A stretch of 64,000 bases of DNA from Tundrisphaera lichenicola (GTDB lineage: Bacteria; Planctomycetota; Planctomycetia; Isosphaerales; Isosphaeraceae), in assembly GCF_051175385.1 (NCBI RefSeq), contig NZ_CP195106.1, forward strand, positions 3,348,001 to 3,412,000, read 5' to 3'. Below the pieces are notes generated by a model. The model was not told the origin of the DNA and did no database searches. It saw only the letters and a program-made list of their open reading frames with translations. A program made the translations under genes and the position numbers. Shown here one piece after another: positions 22,540 through 32,010 of the stretch (position 1 is its first letter; every line of letters starts with the position of its first letter).

Positions 22540-25500
22540 TCAGTCTCCGAGAGCCTCGCGGCGGAGGGCGAAGAGGTCTTTCAACTCGGCGGTGGAGAGC
22601 TTGGTGAGCCAGTCCTCGCCGGTCCCGACGATCGAGCCGGCGACCTCGCGTTTGCGCTCGATCATCTCGTCGATCTTTTCTTCGAGGGTCCCGAGGCAGA
22701 CGAACTTGTGGACCTGGACATTCTTGGTCTGGCCGATCCGGAAGGCGCGGTCGGTGGCCTGGTTCTCGACGGCGGGGTTCCACCATCGGTCGAAGTGGAA
22801 GACGTGGTTGGCCGCGGTCAGGTTCAGGCCGACCCCCCCGGCCTTGACCGAGAGCAGGAAGACGCTCGGGGCGTCGGTTCCCGGGGCCTGGAACCGCTCG
22901 ACCATCCGGTCGCGCTTGATCTTGGGGACCCCCCCGTGGAGGAAGGGGACCTCGCGGCCGAAGGTGTCTTCGAGGTGGCGGCGGAGGATCTCGCCCATCT
23001 CGGTGAACTGGGTGAAGATCAGCGCCTTGTCGCCGCTGGCGAGAGCCTCATCGAGCATCTCGGTCAGTCGGGAGAGCTTGCCCGATCGGTCGGAGATGCT
23101 CGAGTTGTCGCCGAGGAACTGCGCGGGATGGTTGCAAACTTGTTTCAGCTTGGTGAGCGTGGCCAGGACCAGCCCCTTGCGCTGAATGCCCTCGGCGTTC
23201 TCGATCTGGTTGGCGGCGTCCTCGACGACGGCGGCGTAGAGCGAGGCTTGCTCCTTGGTCAGGGTGTTGTAGACCTTCATCTCCAGCTTCTCGGGGAGGT
23301 CGGAGATGATCGACTTGTCGGTCTTGAGCCGTCGGAGGAGGAACGGCGAGGTCAGCCGCTGGAGCCGCTTCGACGCCTCGAGGTCGCGCTCGACCTGGAT
23401 CGGGACGTGGAAGGTTCGCTTGAACTCGGCCTGGGTTCCCAGGAATCCGGGGTTGAGGAACTCCATGATCGACCAGAGATCGCCGACGTGATTCTCGACC
23501 GGGGTGCCGGTCAGGGCGATCCGGAAGTTGGCCTTCAAAGCCCGAGCGGCCTGTGACTGCCGGGTCTGTGGGTTCTTGATGTTCTGGGCCTCGTCCAGGA
23601 TCACCCCGGCCCAGGGGACCTCTTGCAAGAGGGCGAGGTCGCGGTGCAGGAGTGCGAAGCTGGAGACCACCAGCCCATGCTTGCCGGCGAGCTTCTTGAA
23701 GTCGGCCCCCTTGATCCGCCGATGGCCGTGATGGATCAGGACCGGGAGGTCGGGCGTGAACCGCGAGGCCTCCTTGTGCCAGTTGCCCACGACCGAGGTC
23801 GGGCAGACCAGCAAGGTCGGCCTCCGCCGTTTGGGCTCGGCTTCGGCCCAGTCTCGGCGGAGGAGGGCGAGGGTCTGCACGGTCTTGCCCAGCCCCATGT
23901 CGTCGGCCAGGCAGGCCCCGAAGCCCCATCGACGGAGGAAGCCGAGCCAGGAATAGCCCCGGGCCTGGTAAGGTCGGAGTGTCCCCAGGAACCCCTCGGG
24001 GGTCGGCAGGTTCTCGAACCCCCCCTTCCCTTCGAGCTGCCCGAGGAGTTCGGAGAACCATCCCTCGGCCTTCAGGCCCTCGAAGGCCAGGCCGCCCGGC
24101 GTCCTGGCCTCGCCCAGGGCCATCCGGACGAGCTGGCGGGCGGGCATGGCGGCTTCGGATTTCCCCTTCCAGAAGTCGAGCGCGGCCTGGATCTCCTCGG
24201 TGTTGAGCTGGACCCACTGCCCCCGGATCTGGACCAGCGGGACCTTCAGCCTGGCCAATGCCTGCAACTCGCGGTAGGTCAGGACGTGGTCGCCGAGCGC
24301 GATCTCCCAGCGGAACTTGAGGATCTCGTCGAGCGAGAGCCCGGACTTGCTGGTCATCTTGGGCGACTTGACGACCGCCCGGGCGCCCAGTCGGAGCTTG
24401 GTCCCCTTCCTCGACCACCAGGCCGGGAGCATGACGCTGAAGCCGGCCTGTTCGAGCATCGGTGCGGTCTCGGTCAGGAAGGCGTGGGCGGCCGAGGCGT
24501 CAAATTCGAAGCCGATGGGCTCGCGATGGACCAGGCTCGCCTCGATCGCCGGGGCCAGGCTCGACGCCTCGCCGAGCGACCCGAGGAGGTACTCGCGAGG
24601 GTGAAAGCCCCCCCGGCGGAAGACTTCGGCGCGACTCCCCTTCGGGTTCCATGCGTCGGCCGCGTCGATCATCAGGCTCGGGTCGTCGACCCCCTGGAGG
24701 AAGTAGCGGACCGACCAGGTCCCCGCCGGGGCGACGGTCTTCCGGGGCGAGGCTTCTTCATCGAGGGGCGGAGGTTCATTCAGGCGGAAGCCGAGCCGGA
24801 ACGGGCTGGCGGAGGCTCGGGCGATGGGGGTCCGCCATTCGCGGACCTGCGCCGCCAGGCGGTCCAGCTCGTCGAGGTCGCCGGCCAGGGTCCCATCGGG
24901 AGTCCCGAGCGCGTGGAGCCACTGGTCGTGAAGGCTCTCGAACCGGGGTTTCGGCGGCTTCTTGCCGGTCGATGCGGTCGATCCTGTGGACCGGACGAGG
25001 TGGTCGACGGTCTCGGAGAGGAAGGCGCGAAGGACCTCGGCGGCAGGCTCCGAAGGGGGTCCGGCTTCGGGATCGGTCAGGATCGCGCGGGCGGCCGAGG
25101 GGAGCGACCGGGCCAGGCTCGCCAACCTCGGGGCGTCGGCCCCGATCGCCACGGGCGACCATCGGGCCCGGTGTCGAGGGCCTTCCTGCCCCTCGGTCCG
25201 CTCGACCGCCGGCAAGAACTGCTGACGGGCGACCAGCGAACCCGCGAATCGGAGGGCCTCGGCCCAGTAGGCCAGGGTCCCGCCGACCACCAGGCCGGGG
25301 GCCAGGGTCGGACGGTCGGAGGCGGCCAGGAGCAGGTCGATCGCCCGGTCGGTCGGAAGGCGGAGCCCCGAGACGAGCCAGGGAGCGAGCCGAACTCGCG
25401 CCGAGGGGGCGGGGGCTTCGGCCACGATCGGGCTCGAAGCGACCGGGCCGGCGTCGGTGGTCGGCAGCCAGGCGACGACCTGAACGACCTCGACCGCAGC

Positions 25501-25695
25501 CTTCGGCCCTCCTTCCCCGTCGATCACCTCCTCGAACGCCTGGCGGAGCCGATCGGGGCCGGGGTCCAGCGGGGAGATTCGGGTTGCCGAAGGTCGGGCC
25601 GCTCCGGGCTTGCGCCCTCTGGGCAACGCCTCGGGTCTCGACTCGCCCCAGAGGATGAACCGGCCCGCCTCGACCGACCCTTGAAGCACGATCAT
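22540..25695 (-). CDS. SNF2-family DEAD/DEAH-box helicase
   Basis: The 1051-aa protein has a long N-terminal SNF2-associated region. The C-terminal helicase core has Walker A DDMGLGKTVQT, motif II DEAQNIKNP, motif III LTGTPVENHVGDLWSI, LIFTQFTEMGEILRRHL and motif VI QATDRAFRIGQTKNVQVHKF. SNF2/RapA-like enzymes translocate on double-stranded DNA and remodel protein-DNA complexes. ATG 25695 starts MIVLQGSVEAGRFILWGE, the usual N-terminus of this bacterial group. The SWIM gene follows. Housekeeping roles and defence roles (DISARM-like systems also use SNF2) are both known for the superfamily; no other DISARM gene is present. Confidence 0.93.
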   Translation of the reverse strand: MIVLQGSVEAGRFILWGESRPEALPRGRKPGAARPSATRISPLDPGPDRLRQAFEEVIDGEGGPKAAVEVVQVVAWLPTTDAGPVASSPIVAEAPAPSARVRLAPWLVSGLRLPTDRAIDLLLAASDRPTLAPGLVVGGTLAYWAEALRFAGSLVARQQFLPAVERTEGQEGPRHRARWSPVAIGADAPRLASLARSLPSAARAILTDPEAGPPSEPAAEVLRAFLSETVDHLVRSTGSTASTGKKPPKPRFESLHDQWLHALGTPDGTLAGDLDELDRLAAQVREWRTPIARASASPFRLGFRLNEPPPLDEEASPRKTVAPAGTWSVRYFLQGVDDPSLMIDAADAWNPKGSRAEVFRRGGFHPREYLLGSLGEASSLAPAIEASLVHREPIGFEFDASAAHAFLTETAPMLEQAGFSVMLPAWWSRKGTKLRLGARAVVKSPKMTSKSGLSLDEILKFRWEIALGDHVLTYRELQALARLKVPLVQIRGQWVQLNTEEIQAALDFWKGKSEAAMPARQLVRMALGEARTPGGLAFEGLKAEGWFSELLGQLEGKGGFENLPTPEGFLGTLRPYQARGYSWLGFLRRWGFGACLADDMGLGKTVQTLALLRRDWAEAEPKRRRPTLLVCPTSVVGNWHKEASRFTPDLPVLIHHGHRRIKGADFKKLAGKHGLVVSSFALLHRDLALLQEVPWAGVILDEAQNIKNPQTRQSQAARALKANFRIALTGTPVENHVGDLWSIMEFLNPGFLGTQAEFKRTFHVPIQVERDLEASKRLQRLTSPFLLRRLKTDKSIISDLPEKLEMKVYNTLTKEQASLYAAVVEDAANQIENAEGIQRKGLVLATLTKLKQVCNHPAQFLGDNSSISDRSGKLSRLTEMLDEALASGDKALIFTQFTEMGEILRRHLEDTFGREVPFLHGGVPKIKRDRMVERFQAPGTDAPSVFLLSVKAGGVGLNLTAANHVFHFDRWWNPAVENQATDRAFRIGQTKNVQVHKFVCLGTLEEKIDEMIERKREVAGSIVGTGEDWLTKLSTAELKDLFALRREALGD

Positions 25696-26183
25696 CCTGC
25701 CCGATCCTCCACGAATCCGCTTTTTCCCGCCCGGTGCGTTCTCATTCGACCACGGCAAATGATCCGAGGAAAGCGGGCTCCGGGACCAACTTTACAGGGT
25801 CGCAACACGCGATGTGGATGATTCGAGACGCTCGCGGATCTGACCCGGGGTTCGGATGGGATGGGAGAGGTCTCGCCGCCGTCCGGGAGATCGAATCTTG
25901 AAACGACCCGAAAATCGAACCGCTCGTCATTCCCGTAGGACCGAGCTTTTGGGACCGGGGCCTTCCGGTTCACTCCTTGATCTTCCTGTTCGCTGTCGGG
26001 CTGATAAGGATGTTTGTAGAGGATGGAGTGATTCGGGAGCTTGGGGGTTTCCCGGAGCCGAGAAGTCCCTGGTGATCTAAGTAATTTCTTGTCGAACAAT
26101 GAGATGGACCTGTTCTCGGTGGATGGCCTCGTCATCTTTCCCGGGAACCTTCGATGGTCGGGATTTTCGGTAAGGATGCCCCC
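25696..26183. other. Intergenic region, 488 bp, no gene recognised
   Basis: This divergent gap separates the SNF2 gene and the secreted Ig-like protein. It is AT-richer near 26000-26110. No tRNA, repeat or convincing promoter was found. Short frames inside it have no family features. Confidence 0.6.
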
Positions 26184-26783
26184 ATGATTTGTGATCGTCG
26201 ATCTTCATCTCGTTCGTTCTCGCCGACTCTCGAAGCGTCGCTGGAGTCCCGCGAGTTGATGACTGGCCGGGCGGGTTCGAGGCCGGAGTCCGCCGTCCTG
26301 CTCCCGCCGGCCCCGGCGCAGGTGGCTCCGCCCTCGTCGATCGCCCCGGAGGTCGCCTCGACCGCACTGATCGTTCGCGGGAAGGTCGCCACCAGGGTAT
26401 CTTTGACGTTCACCCAGCCGATGAAGCCCTCGGCGGTCTCGAATGTTCACAACTATTTCCTGTACGACACCAGCGTGCGTTCCGGGAAGCTCAAGAATGC
26501 CCTGATCCCGCTGAAGTCGGCCCAGTACCAGGCGAGGACGGCGACCGTGACGCTGGTCCCGGCCCGTCGTCTGGATCCATCCGGGACTTACTTGTTGACC
26601 AATGTCGACATCACCAACCCGCTCAAGTCCGAGGCCGACATCCAGCGCGCCTCGGCCCGTCAGTCGAGCTTCAAGAGTCGAGCGGGCGTGCCCTTGAATG
26701 GCCTGGGCACCGGGACCGGCTCGTTCGGAGAGCTGGTCATGCGGAAGCCGGCCCCTGCCGGGTTGGACCGCCCTTCAACCTGA
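26184..26783 (+). CDS. Secreted/surface protein with a bacterial Ig-like domain
   Basis: The 199-aa product opens with a planctomycete-type N-terminus: a basic segment followed by SPTLEASLESRELM, resembling the 'LExLExRxLL' leader of many planctomycete surface proteins. Residues about 65-155 read like an Ig-like/SbsA-type domain: VSLTFTQPMKPSAVSNVHNY, then ARTATVTLVPARRLDPSGTY. The C-terminus is Gly/Pro-rich. ATG 26184 follows AAGGA at 8 bases; ATG 26154 is an in-frame alternative. Function is unknown. The protein is short for this class and may be structural. Confidence 0.62.
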   Translation: MICDRRSSSRSFSPTLEASLESRELMTGRAGSRPESAVLLPPAPAQVAPPSSIAPEVASTALIVRGKVATRVSLTFTQPMKPSAVSNVHNYFLYDTSVRSGKLKNALIPLKSAQYQARTATVTLVPARRLDPSGTYLLTNVDITNPLKSEADIQRASARQSSFKSRAGVPLNGLGTGTGSFGELVMRKPAPAGLDRPST

Positions 26784-26926
26784 GCCGGGTTGAGCGGGCT
26801 GGCTCGGCTAACTCCCCGATGAAATCGACGATCCGGATCGCGACCTCTTGTGGGAGGCCGGTCTCGGATCGTTCGCGCATGGCTTGCAGTCCTGGCGAGT
26901 CATCCCGATCGGCGGTTGCGTGATCT

Positions 26927-27316
26927 CTAAGGGGCGGGGGACGGGCCGGGAGTCGGTCGGGACGGGCTACCGTCCGACTCGATCCCTGGCGTGGTCTCGG
27001 ATGGCGACGGTTTGCCGTCCTCGATGACGAGGGCCAGCAAGGCCCCCACGTCCCGATGGGCCTCGATCGGATGCCGGAGCGGTCGCTCGGGGTGGACCTC
27101 GTAGCGGTTTCGCCGGCCCGCGCGCACCCGCTCCAGATAGCCGGCCGCCTCCAGGTCGGCGACGATCCGCTGGACGGCTCGCTCGGTGATCCCCACCAGG
27201 CCGGCGACCTCGCGGAGAGTCAGGCCCGGATCGCGGGCGATCGAGAGCAGGACGTGTCCGTGATTGCTGAGGAACGTCCAGCCGGGGCTGTCCTCGGGCG
27301 GAATTTTGCGATCCAT
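26927..27316 (-). CDS. Winged-helix transcriptional regulator, probable regulator of dabBA
   Basis: The 129-aa protein has a MarR/ArsR-like winged-helix: GHVLLSIARDPGLTLREVAG, then LVGITERAVQRIVADLEAAG and YLERVRAGRRNRYEVHPERP. The recognition helix is about residues 45-60. The C-terminus is Pro/Ser-rich and disordered-looking. It is divergent from dabB across a 139-bp gap that holds an inverted repeat. Regulators of this small winged-helix type next to DUF2309/DAB genes suggest dedicated control of the transporter. The signal sensed is unknown, and no ligand-binding domain is visible. Confidence 0.8.
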   Translation of the reverse strand: MDRKIPPEDSPGWTFLSNHGHVLLSIARDPGLTLREVAGLVGITERAVQRIVADLEAAGYLERVRAGRRNRYEVHPERPLRHPIEAHRDVGALLALVIEDGKPSPSETTPGIESDGSPSRPTPGPSPAP

Positions 27317-27364
27317 AACTTGACTTCCGTCCGATCATGCGATAAATGATACGCGAAACAAATG

Positions 27365-27390
27365 TCGTGTTTCGTCCCGAACGAACACGA
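27365..27390. promoter_or_regulatory. Inverted repeat, possible operator between the regulator and dabBA
   Basis: TCGTGTTTCGT and ACGAACACGA form near-perfect arms around CCCGA, with one extra T in the left arm. A second short dyad (ATCAT-N7-ATGAT) is at 27334-27350. A candidate plus-strand promoter is TTGACT (27320-27325), 17 bases, TAAATG (27343-27348); the -10 match is weak. The site lies between the divergent regulator and transporter genes. Confidence 0.45.
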
Positions 27391-27455
27391 ACCGACCGGC
27401 CCCGGATAGGGTCGGACGCCCGGATTGGCCGGGTCCTATTACAACGAGACCATTT

Positions 27456-28988
27456 ATGGAAGTAAATCGGAACGATTTTGGGATGCGACGGGCCGACGGG
27501 GTTCGGGCTGGCAATCTGGGCTGGGTGCCCCTGGCGGCCCTGGTGGCCCTAACCGGGTTCTCGGTCGCGATGCTGGCCTGGCAGGTCGTGACGCCGCATC
27601 CGGCCCGCCTGGCGGGCCTGTGGATCGATCGCCTGGCCGCCTCGCTGGGGCTCCTGGTCTCGGCGATCGGGGCGGTTACTTATCGATTTTCGATGCGGTA
27701 TCTCGACGGCGACCCGGGCCGTCGTCGATTCCTCCGATGGCTGGGCTTCACGGTTGCGATGGCTTATGTGCTCATGCTGGCTTCGAACCTGGTGTTGCTG
27801 TTCGTCGCCTGGTCGATGACCAGCCTGGGTCTCCACAAGCTCCTCACTTATTACGGAGATCGTCCCGAGGCCTGGCGACCGGCCCGTAAGAAGTTCCTGA
27901 TCAGCCGGTTGGGGGACCTTGCGCTGGTCGGGGCGATCCTGCTGATCGGGCGCGACTGGGGGACGACCGACCTTCACGATTTCCTCGGAGCCTTCGTGGA
28001 AACGGGGGGTGCCGGGGCCTCGGGGATTGCCCTGCTGGTGGCGACGGCGGCCCTGACCAAATCGGCGCAGTTCCCGTTCCATAGCTGGCTTCCCGAGACC
28101 ATGGAATCGCCCACGCCTGTGTCGGCCCTGATGCATGCCGGGATCGTCAACGCCGGTGGAGCCCTCTTGCTCCGGTTCTCGCCGCTGATCGTCCGGGTGC
28201 CGGAGTCCCTACTCCTGCTCTCCCTCGTCGGGACGATCACCGCGTGCCTGGGGATGCTGGCGATGTGGGCCCAGGTCAAGGTCAAGCGGACGCTGGCCTG
28301 GTCGACCGTCGGCCAGATGGGATTCATGATGGTCCAGTGCGGACTCGGGGCATTCCCAGCGGCGGCGCTGCACATGGTCGGCCACGGCTGCTACAAGGCG
28401 TGGAGCTTCTTGCGGTCGGGCGACCTTCCCGGGCCGTCTCGCCCGATGATCCCGGCTTCGACGGGCTGGACCCTGATGGTGGCGGCGGTCGGGACCGTCG
28501 CGAGTTTGCCCGCGCTGGGGCTGGCGTCCCGGTTGACCGGCTTCCATCCCTGGAATTCGCCCGGCGAACTGGCCCTGACGGCGATCGTCGCCCTGTCGAT
28601 CGGGCAGCTCTGGGTGACGATCTTGCGGGTGTCGCCGCTCGATCTCGCGGGGCGGGTCCGACAAGTGATCGGGGCCCTGGTCGCGACGGTTGCCGCTGCG
28701 GTCGCGATCTTCGCCCTCTATCAAGGAGTCGCGTCGTTCCTGCACCCGGTCCTGGGGGAGATGCCGGCCCCGGCGGGGCCGATGGCCTGGATGGCGGCGA
28801 CCTTGCCCGTCGTCGGCCTGGTGGCGCTCGTCGGGATCTCGGCGGCGCTCCCGACGCTCGGGCGGTCTCGGGCGGGGCGGGCCTTCCAGGTCCATGCCCT
28901 CCAGGGATTTTATTTCGGGGCGATCGCCGATCGTCTGGTGGATCGGGCCTGGAGTCGATTCAAAATCACGGGGGTTGATCATGCTTGA
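27456..28988 (+). CDS. dabB: DabB-like membrane subunit of an inorganic-carbon transporter (NuoL/MrpA-like)
   Basis: The 510-residue protein is a multi-spanning antiporter-family subunit related to NuoL/NDH-5. It has about 12-14 hydrophobic segments and the conserved TALTKSAQFPFHSWLPETM and ESPTPVSALMHAGIVNAGG. In the DAB system, DabB couples an ion gradient to DabA-driven bicarbonate formation from CO2. The initiator ATG is at 27456, and the stop overlaps the start of dabA by 8 bases. Because DUF2309 follows directly, DabB is preferred over a complex I subunit; no nuo genes are nearby. Confidence 0.88.
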   Translation: MEVNRNDFGMRRADGVRAGNLGWVPLAALVALTGFSVAMLAWQVVTPHPARLAGLWIDRLAASLGLLVSAIGAVTYRFSMRYLDGDPGRRRFLRWLGFTVAMAYVLMLASNLVLLFVAWSMTSLGLHKLLTYYGDRPEAWRPARKKFLISRLGDLALVGAILLIGRDWGTTDLHDFLGAFVETGGAGASGIALLVATAALTKSAQFPFHSWLPETMESPTPVSALMHAGIVNAGGALLLRFSPLIVRVPESLLLLSLVGTITACLGMLAMWAQVKVKRTLAWSTVGQMGFMMVQCGLGAFPAAALHMVGHGCYKAWSFLRSGDLPGPSRPMIPASTGWTLMVAAVGTVASLPALGLASRLTGFHPWNSPGELALTAIVALSIGQLWVTILRVSPLDLAGRVRQVIGALVATVAAAVAIFALYQGVASFLHPVLGEMPAPAGPMAWMAATLPVVGLVALVGISAALPTLGRSRAGRAFQVHALQGFYFGAIADRLVDRAWSRFKITGVDHA

Positions 28989-31392
28989 GATCACCGAGAT
29001 CGAGGAGGTCGAGGTCGGCGCCGGAACCCTGATGGACGAGGCGGCCCGGGCCTGCGACCGGATCCCACCCTTGTGGGACCTGCCCAACTATGTCGCGGTC
29101 AACCCGTACCTGGGATTCTCCGCATGGCCCATTGCCGAGGCGTTCCGGACGGTCGGCGACGGGCTCGGGGCCCGGGTGTTACCGGGGGCCGAGTATTACC
29201 GGGCTCGCTGGCGAGAGGGGGCCTTCGGCCCGTCCGATCTGGGCGAAGCGGCTCGCCGGGCCCGGGTGGCCGCGAGTTCCCTGGAGGACATCCTGGAAGG
29301 GCGCGTCGAGATGGCCCGTCGGGAGTCGTATCCGGCACTCACCTTCGCCGAGCGGCACGATCGGCGGCATGGCACGGATTGGCACGACCAGATCCTCCGA
29401 TCGGTCGCCCGATGGTGCGCCGTCCATGCCTCGGGCGGCGGGCCGTCCTGGAAGCGTCCCGACGACGGGCGGGGGCTCTACGCGTCCTGGCTCGAATCGG
29501 CCCGGGTGGATCGGTCGTTCGAGATCGCCGGTCTCCAGGGCTGGCGAGAATGGGCGAGACGGCTCCCCGACCAGCCCGACCGGGCCATTGCGGCGATGCT
29601 GGCCGGGTTGGAGGTCGCTCCCGCCGTGCGCCTGCCCTACTTTTACCGGCTCCTGGGCGGGCTTTACGGCTGGTCGTCGTACTTCCGTCGGGAATCCTGG
29701 CAGGCCGGGGGGGACGATCCCGGCTCGTTGCTGGACCTGCTGGCGATCCGGCTCTGCACCGACGCCGCCGTGGCCTTCCTCGCCCCGAGTCCGGCCGACT
29801 CGCGTCCCGTTCCCTCGCCCGATCGGGTCGAGGACGAGTCGATCCGGCTGGTCTTCCAGGAGGCCATGGAGGACAGTTATGCGCGAGGGATCCTCCGCAA
29901 GCTGGCCGCCCCGGATCGATCGATCGACGCGAATCGCCCGGAGATCCAGGCCGTCTTCTGCATCGACGTCCGATCCGAGCCCTTCCGACGCCACCTGGAG
30001 GCTCGATCGGCGGGCATCGAGACCCTGGGTTTCGCCGGCTTCTTCGGGGTGAGCCTGGACTGGCGAGTCGACACCGGGGAGAGTGCCCGATGCCCGGTCC
30101 TCCTGAAGCCGAGCCTGGCCCTGGGCCCGGCCGCCCGGAGCACTTCCGGGACGTTCAAGCTTGGTGCCGTGGTCAAATCGCTCCTGGTCGCGCCGGCGGC
30201 CTCATTCTCCTTCGTGGAGACGCTGGGCCTGGCCTATGGGATCGGCCTAGCCGGCGATGCCCTGGCGGCCCGACCATCGGGAGATCGCTCCGAGCATGCG
30301 GCGCGGTTCGGCCTGGATCGAGACGGTTCGGGGCGAGGCATCGAGGCGGAGAGCCGGCTCGAACTGGCCGCCGGGATCTTGAAGAACATGGGCCTGCGGG
30401 ACCGCTTCGCGAGGCTGGTCCTCCTGTGCGGCCACGAAGGCCGGAGCGCCAACAACCCGCACAAGGCGGGCCTGGATTGCGGGGCCTGCGGAGGGCACGG
30501 CGGGGCGATCAACGCCCGGGTCGCGGCGGCGATCCTCAATGATCCTACGGTCCGGGCGGGGCTCTCGAGCCGAGGGTACGGGGTCCCTGAGGACACCTGG
30601 TTCCTCGCGGGCGTGCACGACACGTCGGCAGACGAGGTCTCGTTGCTCGATCTGGATCGGGTCCCGGCGAGCCACGCGTCCGACGTCGCGATGCTCCGGG
30701 ATCACCTGGCGAAGGCAGGAGCCCTGGTCCGCGAGGAGCGAGCCCGCTCGCTCGGCCTGGCAGGCCGACCGGCTCGGGGTCTCCTGGCCCGGCTCCGCCG
30801 ACGGGCCCGCGACTGGTCGGAGGTCCGGCCCGAGTGGGCCCTGGCGCGGAATGCCGTGTTCCTCGTCGCGCGTCGTCAGAGGACCCGGGGCGTGGACCTG
30901 CAAGGCCGGACGTTCCTCCACGAATACGACGCGACGACCGACCTCGACGGCTCGGTCCTCGGGCTGATCCTGTCGGCACCGATGGTGGTGGCGTCGTGGA
31001 TCAACCTCCAGTATTTCGCCTCGACCGTGGATAATCGCGTCTTCGGCTCCGGCAACAAGACGCTCCACAACCGAGTGGGGACGCTGGGGGTCGTCCTGGG
31101 GAATGGCGGCGACCTGCGGACCGGCCTGCCGCTCCAGTCGGTCCACGACCCCGATGGCCGATGGTTCCACGAGCCCCTCCGGCTCCAGGTGATCGTGGAG
31201 GCCCCGAAAGGCCGGATCGAGGCGATCCTGGCCGATCGGGAGGGGGTCCGGGACCTCGTCGAGTCCGGGTGGGTCCGCCTCTTCGCGCTCGATCCCGAGG
31301 GCTCGGGGACCGACCTCTGGACCCCGGGGGCCGGGTGGGAGCCCGTCCGGGATATCGACCCGGATCGGCAACCGGCCGACCGGCTCGATTAA
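28981..31392 (+). CDS. dabA: DabA (DUF2309) inorganic-carbon transporter subunit
   Basis: The 803-aa protein is a DUF2309/DabA protein, a beta-carbonic-anhydrase-like subunit that hydrates CO2 to bicarbonate when paired with DabB. The zinc site is visible: C327 and D329 in AVFCIDVRSEPFRRHLE, H485 in LLCGHEGRS, and C500 in NNPHKAGLDCGACGGHGG. N-terminal WDLPNYVAVNPYLGF is also typical. The start overlaps the dabB stop by 8 bases, so the genes are coupled. DAB supplies bicarbonate to autotrophs and to heterotrophs living on air; here it most likely supports anaplerotic carboxylation. All four zinc ligands are intact. Confidence 0.93.
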   Translation: MLEITEIEEVEVGAGTLMDEAARACDRIPPLWDLPNYVAVNPYLGFSAWPIAEAFRTVGDGLGARVLPGAEYYRARWREGAFGPSDLGEAARRARVAASSLEDILEGRVEMARRESYPALTFAERHDRRHGTDWHDQILRSVARWCAVHASGGGPSWKRPDDGRGLYASWLESARVDRSFEIAGLQGWREWARRLPDQPDRAIAAMLAGLEVAPAVRLPYFYRLLGGLYGWSSYFRRESWQAGGDDPGSLLDLLAIRLCTDAAVAFLAPSPADSRPVPSPDRVEDESIRLVFQEAMEDSYARGILRKLAAPDRSIDANRPEIQAVFCIDVRSEPFRRHLEARSAGIETLGFAGFFGVSLDWRVDTGESARCPVLLKPSLALGPAARSTSGTFKLGAVVKSLLVAPAASFSFVETLGLAYGIGLAGDALAARPSGDRSEHAARFGLDRDGSGRGIEAESRLELAAGILKNMGLRDRFARLVLLCGHEGRSANNPHKAGLDCGACGGHGGAINARVAAAILNDPTVRAGLSSRGYGVPEDTWFLAGVHDTSADEVSLLDLDRVPASHASDVAMLRDHLAKAGALVREERARSLGLAGRPARGLLARLRRRARDWSEVRPEWALARNAVFLVARRQRTRGVDLQGRTFLHEYDATTDLDGSVLGLILSAPMVVASWINLQYFASTVDNRVFGSGNKTLHNRVGTLGVVLGNGGDLRTGLPLQSVHDPDGRWFHEPLRLQVIVEAPKGRIEAILADREGVRDLVESGWVRLFALDPEGSGTDLWTPGAGWEPVRDIDPDRQPADRLD

Positions 31393-31450
31393 TGGGATCC
31401 CGCATGGCCTGGGAGACGATGTCCAATCGTCGGATCGGCCGTGCGGGGCC

Positions 31451-31678
31451 TCAGTTCCGCGTGACGGGCGGTGTGGAAGTCTCGGCCTCGACGGTCCCCT
31501 TGAGCCACCGGGCGGCCTCGTCGAGGTGGCGGCGGTCTCCCTGACCGTCACGACCCGGGTGGTATAGGGTGTCGAGGACCCGGACCAGGGTGGGGATTTC
31601 GGGGCACTCCCAACCTTCCTCGTGGAGGACCGCCTCGGTGGTCCGGTGCCGATAGGGGAAACGTAGTCGTCCGATCAT
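31451..31678 (-). CDS. Hypothetical 75-residue protein
   Basis: The frame begins MIGRLRFPYRHRTTEAVLHE and ends with a Thr/Pro-rich tail. GGAG lies 8 bases before the ATG at 31678. The protein is soluble, charged and helical, with no cysteine pair or membrane segment. I do not recognise a family. It is convergent with dabA (58-base gap). An open frame continues upstream to 31888, but the Shine-Dalgarno spacing favours this start. The 332-bp gap 31679-32010 to the next gene holds nothing else recognisable. Confidence 0.45.
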   Translation of the reverse strand: MIGRLRFPYRHRTTEAVLHEEGWECPEIPTLVRVLDTLYHPGRDGQGDRRHLDEAARWLKGTVEAETSTPPVTRN

Positions 31679-32010
31679 GGAAATCACTCCGGAAACGTGC
31701 CGATCATTCGGCCTTCGGAGGGTGTTTCGCCCGCCAATCCCGGATATTAAGAAATTCGGTTCGCGGCCTACCCCGGTCTGGTAGGTCCGCCCGATGACCA
31801 CTCGATCGGTCCGTGCTGAATGGACAAGATCGGGTCGCACCGGGTTCGGGGACCGAGCGATCTGGCGGTTTGCCTCAGGATCGGGCATCGGAATTTTCCG
31901 GGCTGGGTGGTTGAAGCGGGTCGACGAAAGAATTAGGGTGTTAATTCGTTCGGAGATCCCTGGTCCGGATCGAATCCGATGATGTCTCGGTTCCTGAGGA
32001 GGTTACGACC

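Noticed and set aside
22540..25695. DISARM-type defence locus around the SNF2 helicase
   Set aside because: No DUF1998, PLD or DISARM methylase gene is nearby; the SWIM partner points to the ordinary SNF2-SWIM pair.
23623..25821. 732-codon open frame on the plus strand
   Set aside because: It is antisense to the SNF2 gene; high GC makes long antisense frames common here.
27456..28988. NADH dehydrogenase (complex I) subunit 5 or Mrp antiporter subunit
   Set aside because: No nuo or mrp genes follow; DUF2309/DabA overlaps it, which defines DabB.
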